From NCBI GenBank assembly GCA_013398955.1, contig VWPU01011661.1, positions 62,001-126,000 of the forward strand: 64,000 nt of DNA. The letters run 5' to 3'. This document shows, piece by piece, positions 26,206-38,200 of the stretch (its first letter is position 1; the number at the start of each line of letters is the position of its first letter). The position numbers and the translations under genes are program-made. This DNA is from Callaeas wilsoni. Lineage: Eukaryota; Chordata; Aves; Passeriformes; Callaeidae. The notes under the pieces are model-generated. The model did not search any database and was not told where the DNA came from. It saw only the letters and a list, made by a program, of their open reading frames with translations.

Positions 26206-29200
26206 GTAAGGGCAACCTTTGTGAGTGTCAGAGGGATTCAGGGACATTGCTCAGTACCTTTTTGGCGTTAGTCCCTCAGATACAGACTGTGGCCAGCAGA
26301 GCTCCACACTGATGCAGAAGATAAACTGTCTTTGAAGTTGGTAACGGCGAAAGACAACATTTTAGGGATTAGCCCAAAAAACCCTGTATCTCCCTCTGCA
26401 TCTATTAGTGGGCAAGGCATGGAGGGTCTCAGCGTAAACACGGAGCTGTTCTCTCTCACTTTGAGACAAAGCAGTCTCTTTCTATCAGTTTGAGGTCCAC
26501 TCCCTGTGTTAGGGATTATGGAGACTAATTGAAACCTCAGTGCCTGAACCTGGGACATGATCCGGGCCAGCCTGCAGAGACGTGTGCTTTCCCATTTGTT
26601 TTTTCTCTAGCTGTAAACGAGTACTTAGAGCAGAGTACTGGTCCACTACAACTCTTATTCACCCATATTATTATGTTTCCATGTTGTTTTAGGCAAGAGT
26701 TTGTTTCTGACCAATGCCCGGATCTGACAAGGGAAGTTTACCTCCAGGACATCCACTGCGTGGGGTCACTCTGCAAGCTGTACTTCAGGGAACTGCCCAA
26801 CCCTCTCCTCACTTATGAGCTCTACAAGAAATTTACGGTGAGACCCTTGGCTGTTCTTGTTCCTCTCCAGAAGTGTGGATGTGCTGCAGATTCCTCCATG
26901 ACAGCTGTTTGGGATTCACTCCAATGTCCTGGCTTCTGGTGCATCTATCCATATAAACACTTCTCAGTGCTCTTCCCTTCTCATCTCGTGTTGGCTCCCT
27001 TTCCCTGTCCTTGTTTCTTTTCACCATTTCATGTTTATTTCTCTCAGTTTGTCTGCTGTTTCCTCCCCTTCATCTTGCTCATTTTTTCACTGCATTGCTC
27101 CCCTGCTGCCTCTCTTTCTCCCCACTGTGCACCTCCTCCCAGCACTACTAATTCTCTTTCTTTTCCTAATTGCTGTCCATCACTGAGAGTCTTCTGGGTC
27201 ACCTGGGACTTGTGATCATAATCCCAAGGGTGTGGATTCCTTGTCCCTGTCCCTCCAAATGTCCCTGACACCTGCACAAACTGATTGCCCAGGTCATGTG
27301 TAAAGCATCAACTTTTCTGCATCTGTCACATTTTTCATACTGTTTGTAGGACTGCAAACGAGGATACTGGTTATGCCAGATATGGCATATCAGGTCCATC
27401 ATGATCACGTTATAAATACAAATGGCAGAGGAAAGTGGCAACTGGCCAAGCAGAAATCTCTAACTTTGTTTAAAGAGATTACAATTCAAAGAGTAGTTAC
27501 TTGATTCTGGAAAACAGCCATAGATGATACGTGCATACAGTTGGGGCTTAGGAGCAGACTGCGGGGGAGCAGAAATATAAGACCACAAAGCCTGAATTTT
27601 TAAGAGACTGGGCTAATTTTGATGACAGATAATATTTTATTAAAAGGTGGCACAGCAAGGTATGCTTGTTATTAAAGCTGCCTGTTTCTTAGCGCTCTAA
27701 ATCCACTTTCAGTTTTTTATGACACCAACAAATTTGAATCCCATCACTGAGGCTGAAATCTTGCGTGCTGAAGGTATGCACTTTCAGCTAAAAGAATTCA
27801 CCAGCTTCTTAAGATAACTGGTGTGGGGGATGGGAAAGACTGTTTTCTCAGTGTTAGAAACATCCGTCCTTTGTTAAGAATTTCTGTCATCCTACTCTTT
27901 CCCATTTGCTGGGAGGAGGAGGCGACAGCCATTGCCGAAAATGTCAGATGTTGCAGAGGAGAAGTTCTGCAAAATCAGATGTTGCTGTCTGAGTTGCCTC
28001 TATCCTGAATCAAGCACTTCCAAGCGGCACTGCTGTGGCACAGGAGGCACTGAGAGAGATCCACGGGATCCTCACAAGGAGATGCTCTGCAAAGATTCCC
28101 TGTTGCCTGCTCTGGGAAGAGGCATCAGTACAAGGGGTGCTTGCAGTGGGGTGAAGCCAGATGGGACCAGCCAAGCAGGAGCTTGCTGTAAGGAGTCAGG
28201 TAGCTGTTAGGGACACAGCTGTGCTGGGCATCGTGGGGTGGGGAGCGGCTCACTGTGCAGCCTGACGGACGTGCAGTAATATTAGGTGTCTTGCTGCTCC
28301 AGTGCCAGATTTTAAGTAAGATTGGTCTTTGTTTCAAGGCGATGTATAGTGAAATCTTCAGGGAAAATCCTGGGCAGATTTGAAAAATTGACCTGTATCC
28401 TCAGGATGTAAGGATTCTCAAGATACAGGGTAGGATTGCTGGAGACAGTCAGGATGAATAGGATCTTGAAAATACAGGGTATCATTCAACCATTCACTGT
28501 AACTGATGAGTCTCATTCTTGTTGGAGCTATTTGGCTGGTGTCTTCCTGGCTATCACTACTGATTTATGAAAGAAAAAATGCTCTAAAGGAAACATGAAG
28601 ATTTAGATGGAAACTTTTTTTAGGAAAGAATGTTTGCTGAAAAGTGCAGTTTTGGGATGATGACTTGCAGATTTTCAGTAGATACATTTGGTAAATAGCT
28701 TTATTCAAAAACAAAAGGGAAAACATTTCTGTAACTGTCTGAGTGTTTCTTTTACAAGTACTTTCTAAAGGAAATGTTTCAACATTAAATCAACACATCT
28801 AACTTACATAAAATGTCTTTCAGAAAAGGGTTAAATAGATCCAAATTTAAATTATAATTTCTGTAACTAATGTTTGAGTGTGACGCTTTTTGGTCAGCCT
28901 TGAACAGTTTTCTAAAATTTTATGCCAGCTCCCCAAAATGTTATTACTTTGCATTGGCCTAAAAGTTTTTTTTTTTTTTAATCTCTGGCTTTTCAGTTTG
29001 TCCACTTAGCCACAAGGTCTATTATTCGTGTAAGCCTGTTCAGTAGGGATTTATATTTGGTAACCCAGCTGACAGGAAGCATGGTCAGATACCAGGAGGA
29101 AAGAAAGAAAAAAGACCAATTCCTCAAGGAGCAGAAAACCCGCTAGGAGCATGTGTGTGCGTGGGGTGTCTGAACGGGGAACAGTGGCAGCTGTACCTCA

Positions 29201-32200
29201 GCGGACGAGTGCTGGTAGGAATAAAGAGCACGTGTTAATCCCAGCCTGCCCGAGCCAGAGCTGTCTCTGAGTTGGGATAGGCTGCACTTTGAGTCACCAC
29301 AGTGATTCAGAGATTTCTGTCTAAGGAACGTCAAATCCTTAATGACTAGGGAGGGGTTGGCCTTTTGGTCATCACTGTGTCAAGTTCACAGGTGTAACAT
29401 CCTGGTCATGACCTCACTGGCTATAAATTTTTGCCAGATGATTGCCATCTTGTATCCTAGTGATGGATGGTTGTTTCTCAGGACGGACAAGTTGACTCTG
29501 CTTGGCTTATTCTAGCCTGGGCATAGAGGGACCAGGTACTCCCTCAGAGCAGCTCTAAGAGACCAAGCCTGCTTTCTCTCTCCAGACTTTATTCCACTTG
29601 ATAACCAGGGCTTATGAATTGTGCACTCCCAGAATCACTAGTGGAGTTAAAAAAAATTCTTAAATGGCATAAATTCGTACCATGATGAACAGATATGCAA
29701 TAAATGGAATTATTGGTTCTTCCTTGAATTCTGTATTCTACTGCTGTAATCCACAGTTTTGGAGGGCTCCTCGGATTTCAAAGGCACAGCTTGTATGGGT
29801 CAGACATGTGGCTCAGAGGACTGAATGGGTCATGACCTCAGAGAAGCTGGTATTCACTTGCTGTCTAATCATTAGGTCTTTGAGACCTGGGAGGTTGAAT
29901 ATGGGAATGAAAATGCGCACCAGGGGAGAAAATATTGTGTACAATCTAGTTGAAATCTAATGCTTTAGGTGCACCAGTTAAAGTTTTTATTTCTCTCCAT
30001 CTTCATCTTCAGACAAGCTATTCAACTGGAAACATATTAAGATTAAAAGAGCTCTTATACTTAGGATTTCTAGTTGGTTCTTTTTTGTTTCATTTTGTTT
30101 TTTTTTTTTTTTAAGGAGCTGTAGCTATGTGTAAAATCACTAGAAGGAGTTAACCTGCCTTTAATTTGGGCAAAACAAATACATGTGCATCTCACATATA
30201 CTTAACTAGTGAGCTCACTTGTTTTGATCTGCCATCACGTCTCTGGCCTTGAAGCTGGCAATGTTTGGTTTGCTAATGGGTGTAGATGAGAAGTGATCTG
30301 CCGGGAAAAGGGCAATGACAAAACCAGCGGTGGTGGCATCATCCCGGTGGATGCTGTAGTGACTGCTGGAAGAAGATGCTTCTCTAGCGGTGGCTGGTAA
30401 TTTCAGGTTCATGATGTTTAAGCGACGGGTGGCTAGGGAAGGGTTGTTTCCTTCCTTTCCTTCCCTGGCAGTGCTGACATCTGTCTGGAGGCAAAGCCTG
30501 TGCTGGCAGCGTGGGTCGCAGCATCTTCCTTTGAACTCGCTCCAAACTCCAGTGGCAGTAGGGTGGGTAGGAGGTTCCCAGACAGTCCTGCACTGTTTGA
30601 ACTGGCTGGTGGCTTGTCCTCCCCCAGCACAAATACTGAAAGGGAATAGCTGAACAGATGAATACCAATGCAGTGAACTCCTAGGAATGCTGACAAAAGC
30701 TTATCATGTCTCTCTAAGCTCTTGGTCTGTAAAGATTTGCTCAAGACTGAGATGTATAACCTTGATTCTGTCTAACCCTGAGTATAGGAATTTATTAATC
30801 TGCCGGACAGGGATTCTGCTAAGGCTTCTTCCATCATAAAAGATGCAAACCCACACAAACAATCCCCTCAGCTATGTTCTCATGACAGTCAAAATATTGC
30901 TTATTTTGAAGAATACAGAACATGTATATCCAAGGTGTTCTCATAATACAGAACTTGAAAAACATGTTTTACTTTTAACAGGTTATTTTTGGGGGGGTGT
31001 CATTGCTTTTTACTTTTTCCATTATTTTCACTCCTCTCTTTCCCCTCTCTTTCTATTTCACTCATCACTACCCAAGTTAAAAAAATGGAAAAGAACCAAA
31101 AAAATACCCTACAAAAAGCAAAGCAAAACAAAACAAACCAACACAAGCAAAAAAAGAAAACCCTGTAATTTGTAATCGAAGATCTAATTCTTTAAATGCC
31201 CCTCTCCCTTAAATACTGACCAGCATGTCTGAACCTCTGGGCATGGTCTGCTGAGACACGGAATAACAATGCAGGAAATCTCTGCTGTGCTGGGGACAAA
31301 AAGAAATTTCTTCTTCCAATAGCTCTGTAGGGTAACAAGAGAGCATTTACTCTGAGACAGAGTGTCTCGTGTGACCCTTCTTATCCCTCTTCCTTTTCCC
31401 CTGAGTCCATTGCCAGGGTGTACTGTTTCCTTGTATCCCTGCAGGAAGCAGTATCACGCTTCCCTGAGGACGAGCAGCTGGCACGAATTCAAAATGTCAT
31501 CCAGGAGCTCCCACCATCACATTACAGGTAAGAACGTGTCCACAGAGGTGCTGAGGCTCAGCGTGGTGACCTCACCCTCATCAGGGAATATTGCCTGAAA
31601 TAGCTCTGGGATTCGTTTCCAGAAATCAATTTCCAAAAGCTGACTCACCATTTCCAAATCTGGCAACAATTTATCTGGCATTTAAATATCATTGAACAGA
31701 GATAGAGACAGAACAAGAGCTTCCTGCTGCAGTGTTATCATCCTCCTTCCCCAGGTATGACCGGTGTGGCACCCTTGGCCAGTGTCCTGGGTGTGGTAAG
31801 GAGAAGATGATCTGCTGGAGGTGCTTGAGCAAGAGCTAAGAGCTCAGCCTTTGCAGCACCCCACTCCCTCTTCCACCCACCTCCTGTCTTCTTTGCTCCC
31901 ATCATGCTAAGGATAGTTTGGTTCATGCCCCACCCTTGGCCACCCCAGAGCAGAGCTGTTCAGGTGTTCACTGCTGTCCCATGTAAATGCTGGTGCTGTG
32001 TATCCTCTGCCCCATGGGGTCTGTTGTGCCATTGCAGACACCTGGGGAGGGGACAGGGCTGGTTCTGAGCCTTGCTGTCCCAGCAGACAGGCACTGGTAA
32101 CATGACATATTCTTCTTTCTTTGTGTGAAACCACTGCAGAACACTGGAATACTTGATCAAGCACCTGACTCACCTGGCCTCCTTCAGCAACATGACCAAC

Positions 32201-35200
32201 ATGCACACCAGAAACCTGGCCTTGGTGTGGGCTCCAAATCTCCTCAGGTACAGTAGAGAGTCCTCTAATCCAGAGCACCATGCTGAGCTCCAAGGGGACT
32301 TACAGCATCTGAGCCTGGAGACCCACCACCTGAGGGAAATGCAAAGACAGGGAAAAGCTGAACAACTGAAGGGAAGAGCACAGCACAGCAAACAGCTTTT
32401 CTTCCAGGTTGAATAATCTAAGGTTTGGCTGCCAGCATCCAAGGAAACTTGTGGGTTTGTGTGTTTCTTATTAAAAAAAGTTGTTATTTGCAAGTTGAGA
32501 ATAGATTTAGAAACGAGGACTTAACTCATCACTTGGGAATGTTAATGACATTTTTGATGGTGCCAGTGCTTCTGCAGCAGGGCAGTGAGAGACAGCAAGG
32601 ATCAGAAGGGAGAGAAACAGGGCAATAATACAACAGAGCTGTTCCCAGATCTGCTTGTCCAAAAGTGAGATGAGCTTGCTGGGCTTGAAATGGCAGCCAG
32701 TGTCAGATCTCAAGGCCACCAGCTAGTTTTTCATGTTTGTTATGCCTGGCACTCTGCTGTGAAGAAGCCTGGATTAGATGCAGGCAGGTTTGGCTGCTAT
32801 ATTGTAGAGCTAAGCAGAACAAGGAAAAATAGCATCTGGGAGAAAAAAAATTAAATATTTTGTATCTTGTCAAAATTCCCTTTCCATCCATCCAATACCC
32901 CTGCATTTAGAGGAATGAACTATGCAGGGAGAGTCCAGGAATGCAGCTGGGCAGGAGAGGGTTGATGGCAGAGCCGGTGGGGGGAGCCCTGGGCTGGCAG
33001 AGGACATTGGCTAGAGAGGTACAGGCCTGAAAAACATGCTCTAAAGGGTTATCTCACACTTCTAAATCCCAAAAATGATAGCGCAGGCTCTGAAAATGAA
33101 TCAAATGTTGACTCTATTGAATATCATAAAGTGGGCCTTTACTACTGAGACATTTTCATTCTAGCACCTGTCCTTGTCAAAAAAAATGAAGTCTGTTTTT
33201 CCTTTGCAATCTTTCATAAGTACAAGTCCCAGGGAGGAAAAGAAAGGAGCAAGCAAACTGCTGTCTCCTTACAGGGTTATCCTCTTGGCAATGCCCCAAG
33301 CTGTTATCTAACACACCAGTCATTAACTTTACAAAGGATCCATTGCCCAAAGATAATTTCTTCAGCAACACTTTGGCATGTCAAGATAAGGAATGTTTCT
33401 TTGCTTAGAGCAAGATTGAGAATGTGGGAGCACAGGAGGCACAGAGAAGAGACTATTGGGGTACATGGCAAAGTATTGAAGAAACTGGCATGGAGAAGAC
33501 CTGAGTAGGGTCTAAGAGATTTCACTGAGAGGTGATTGAAGCACTGAGTAGAGATCTAGAAGCAGTGTTTGAAGGCTCCTGTGTTGTCTTTCAGGCCCAG
33601 CCCTGAAATAGCTGAAATAGGAAAAAGGAGAGAAGATTGGAGCTTGAGAGTCACAGTTTTACCTGCTGAAGAATGTAAAAGCCAAGTGGGGAAAATAACA
33701 CATTCAGGAAAGGAGGTAACAGAGGTGGCAAAGAAAACAGGGAAAATAATTTTTAAAAGAGTGAAAAGACAAAGAGAGGATGAGGACCTGTGAGGGAAGG
33801 AGAGCAAGAGGTACAGCAAGAGTGGGGAAATCATCCCTATTGTCTTGCTTGCAGGAAGAAATCTGGTCTGTGCTTGCCAGGGGCTGTGTGTGGCAATGCT
33901 CACTATTGGTACACCTCTTTCCTCATGCAGGTCAAAGGAGATTGAGGCAGTTGGCTGCAATGGGGATGCAGCTTTCCTGGAGGTGCGAGTGCAGCAATTG
34001 GTGATCGAGTTCATCCTGAACCACGTGGATCAGATCTTCAACAACAACAGGAAACCCAGCTCTGCAGAGAACATTGGTAGCAACCTCCCTGATCCACTTC
34101 CCATGTCACTTGCTATGTAGTTCAGCTCTCCCTTCAACTAATATTCCAAGCACAGTAACCCTTGCTATCACCACAGACTTCCCCAAAGACACCTTGAGCC
34201 CAATATCTCATTACTCTTGTCTTCTTCATCTCTATCTTCAACATTTCTTTAAGATCTTCAACATTAGCCTCCTTCAATTTTTCTCAAGTTGCCTTATGTC
34301 TCATCTTTTGCATGATCTCATGTGGATTAAATCTTTCCACAAAAGGAAGACCACCTGATTGATTCTCAGTCTTGGTCTAAGCTTTCTCTCTAACTCCATC
34401 AGCCACAGTCTCAGCTCTTCTCTCAGGTTACCCCAGTTACCATTCCTCATACCAACAATACCTGCCCTGTAGCCACTATTTCCACCCAAGACAGAGGTCA
34501 CACTCCCAGGTACTCCTGGGAAAAATTTAGTCTTGTGCTCCAAAAACTTATATCTTGTTCCTAAGGACATTTTATGAAAGAGATTTTTTTTTTCCTGGGA
34601 CATCAATAGTTTTCAGAGATGCTGATTTTGCTGTTTAGTGATGGTTTTGTTGGCAAAGACTGGGAAGTGAGAAGGCACAGATCCACAGTGACCTCACATA
34701 ATTGCAGAAATATGCGCCTGTCTGTTTTACACATTTTGAAAGACTTATGATACCTTCAGAACTCAGGGAGCATGCACCTTTCTGGTTTGCAGCCCTGTGT
34801 CAGCTCATTCTGCCCATCTTTACCTTAACATGGCTTTGCCACTGCCCCTTTAAACAGACACTTTCAGTTCCCTGGGCTATCAGTGACACTGCTTTCTGTG
34901 GCCGTGAAATGGATTAGAAAGTTAAAGTAATGCTGGTTTTTAGAACAATCCCCTGTCCTGGAACAAGACAAGGAGAAAGATATGGAAGTAAGAGAAAGAA
35001 CTACACACCAAATTTGGATCAGGGACTGAACTGCTTCAAAATTGGGGGAGGGTGGGGCAGGATGGAGGAAGGGAGTGAGGGAGGAGAAAAGAGAAAGTGT
35101 AATTCCTGGTTGTTTTCAGAGACACCTCCTTCACACAGAAGCTTCTACAGCAGAGGAAGCAAATCCACACAACGCAGCCTTTGGCTGGCAAGCATGGCCC

Positions 35201-38200
35201 CTGCTGGGAATGCACTCAGATGGATAAGGTTGCTGGGGAGCCGAAAGGCTTATCTGACAAAAAGCCTTTCTCCCCGCACGTGCCACTTCTTTCCCCCCTC
35301 CACAGGAGATGTTCCAGTCAAATGAAGCTCTTGCTCTCGTCTCTCCTCACCCCAGGCTGGAATGTACTTTCTTGTTTTTCAGAGAGCGCATCAGTTGTGA
35401 AAAGTTTGACCCTCCCCTCGGCCTCCCTGCCAATGAAACTGGTGAGCCTAGAAGAAGCCCAGGCACGGAGTCTGTCTGCATCCCACCCTGCTCGGAAGGA
35501 GAGGAGAGAGAACAGCTTGCCTGAAATTGTGCCTGTAATTGGGTCCCTCTTCCACACAGTTGTTGACCTTCCTGACAGCAAGTAAGTGCCAAGAGGAGGG
35601 TAAAGCACCAACAAAAAAGTGCAGGTTCCTCAGTGTGATCAGGAATGATCCTTTTGTTAATGTTATACCCCCATACCTGCACTCATTTGAATCTACAGCC
35701 ACTATCCAAAGAAAATTCAGTGTCCTCAAAAGAGGCAGAGCTGCTCCCAAGAAGTATTGCAGGTGCTGGTGTCTTGGGGTGATTCTATGACAATACTGTA
35801 TTTCCTCCTAAATTTGTGTCCAAACTGGAACAGCTGGGTTCATAGCTTCGCTGGTTCTCATCTCTCCATCAGGGCAGAACCTCACAGACTTCCTGCAGGA
35901 GGAATGAATTGTCTTTGCCTCCTTGTGCCAGATCAGAATTTGACTAAACACAGGATGAGCGTGGAGCAGGTTGGGGCACAGCTCGTCTGCGAGTTCCACC
36001 TGCTGGTGGCTGGTCCAGGGCACGCCTGGTGCCACTGACCTGCTCCAGCTTCTTCATTCTCCTGGTTCCTCTGCAATTACAGCCAAGCTGGAAGGCTCAT
36101 TTTCACTCCTGGCATATTTACATAGTGACACCTGTGCCAGCTACGTCTATGCCAGGAGAAGAGTCCGATTTCAGCTGAGGTTGCTGCAGTTGTTGGCACA
36201 GCTGCCCAGAATAAGTATTTATCTATTGGTCTATCTAACTGTTAATATATAGCCACTTTACTCCCTGGTTCTGATAGATTATAGCCTGTGCAGCAGGAGG
36301 CTCATTAATCTACTGACCCAGAAAGCACCAGAATGAGGATATTTATGGGCACTTGATGTATTAAAGCAAAAAGGAGTCATCTAACAGAATACTGGCAAGA
36401 AGATAACCAGCTTAAGACAGAAGGACGTATTGCCCCTCTAGAGTGCCTTCTCCTTTGTCATTTGAAGAGAAAAGTCCTATCCCCAATATATTAATCCCCT
36501 TTGTAGGACTGATTTGTACTTTTCTAGTACTGATCAGAAAGAAAAACAGAAATATGGGGATAGAAAGCCCAATGTGGAGAGCAAGAGAGGGAGATAAGAG
36601 AATACTTGCTCTGAAAGAGGGGAGATTGAAGGAGGAGTAAGAATTAGTATGAAGGAAGTGAAACAGAGCTTCATGAAGAAGTATGTATACAAGAAAAAAA
36701 TTGCGTTAGGACAAGCACCTTCTTTCTGCATAAAGCTGGAATCCAAAGAGACACAGGGAACTGGTGTTCCACTTCCTCTGACAGTTACGAGAAACTGATT
36801 TAATTGCCTTAAACCTCCTCCTTTTTGGTTAGTACATTATACTTGCATATGAATATATAACGCCTCTGATTAAATTAGTGTTGGCTTAAGAAGCATTAAT
36901 AGCTAGTTTTCATTAAGAAATCCTTTTATTTTTGCCGTAAGACATGGACTTTGAAGCATACTTTGTGCACTGAGAAATAGTACCAGTTCCATCAGTTCTC
37001 TGGAATTTATCATACATTGTGTCATTAAAACCTGTTAAAAAGGCCATTTTTCTTTGCTGTATTGCAGGATAGTCTGAGCTTTGGAAACCTCTCCTTTCTG
37101 GTTGATTGCTCAATCACTGTTGCTATAGCATGATGCCAGAGCCAACTATCTGAAAGCTTAGGTGTCTTTCTATCCATGAAATGGTTAAATCAGGAGTACA
37201 GAAAATCACTTATGGAGTGATTGCTACCTATATAGTCAGCAAGGGTTGGTTGTATAGCTATGCCTTGCATGCTTTAGAATTAAAAGAGGTGTGAGAAGAA
37301 AAAATGGAAAGTGTTGACAGAAGACAGCTCAGAGGCCTTTGGAAGGTGTTAAAAAGGTAAAAGTCTCTAAGGTTTGGTGACCACCTGAGCCTTTTTTCCT
37401 TCCAGGAGGAAATTATCCACCAAGTCCAAGAAATGGAAGTCAATATTTAATTTGGGCCGCTCTGGCTCAGAATCAAAGTCTAAACTGAGTCGAAATGGGA
37501 GTGTCTTTGTAAGGGCACAGAAGCTCTCTGGTAAGAACACACTTCTCAGCTGAATGTTTCGCTCTGAGGCTTTCTCATGTGTTGTTGGTAGCATGGGGCA
37601 ACCTGTATCCACTTGCCACTAATACCATAGACTTGAGATTGTCTGATGGGATCGTGCTCGTTGCCTGGTTTCACGTGCATCTCATTTTCCTGTGATGGCA
37701 AGAAACACCCTTTCAGGAGGATCTGACAGACAGCTACAGCAAATACTGCGCTTTGGTACCTGATAAACGAGCTCCTGTTGTCCAGCTGTCAAGTCTGGGG
37801 ACTAGGAAATGTTATGTAGGTTTGGATTAGTCCACTATTCCAGCCCAGCCAGTCTCTGTCTCCTAAGGCTCATTACCTGGCACTGGGTGAATGGCTGTCC
37901 TTCCAGGCTGTCCTTCCACTAAAGGACATTAAAGAACCAACTGCATTCAGTGCCTTTGTGAAAAACAAGGCACCAGGAGTGCCTACAGCTCTGGCTCTCA
38001 GCACTTTGAGGGAAGCCATTGCTTTTGCAGAATTTACAAGAGAGAAGTTGTCTTTTCTTCTGGCTGTAATCCCAAGTTCTAACCTCTCCTGGGCTACAGT
38101 CTCTTAAACACTCTGCTTCCTAGAAAATCACATGGCAATGCCAGTTCCTGGTGTTAAGAAATGATGACTCAAGCTCTAAAAATCATGAACTTGACTTAAA

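Larger units (their letters stand above)
26838..31444 (+). other. ARHGAP31 intron 3 (4.6 kb)
   Basis: GT-AG intron. The first 350 bp are strongly pyrimidine-rich on the plus strand (about 27000-27175). Further on there are T runs at 28966-28979 and 30098-30112, and a pyrimidine-rich stretch followed by an A/CA-rich stretch (31010-31162) close to the 3' end. I recognise no exon, RNA gene or transposon. The acceptor is preceded by CCTTGTATCCCTGCAG. Confidence 0.9.

Noticed and set aside
26529..27215. 228-codon frame covering exon 3
   Set aside because: Only 26693-26837 is coding. The flanks are intron read-through, since RhoGAP similarity stops at both splice sites.
35381..35386. Alternative AG two bases downstream at the exon 7 acceptor
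   Set aside because: Using it would shift frame and lose the E-S-A-S alignment; the first AG is in phase.
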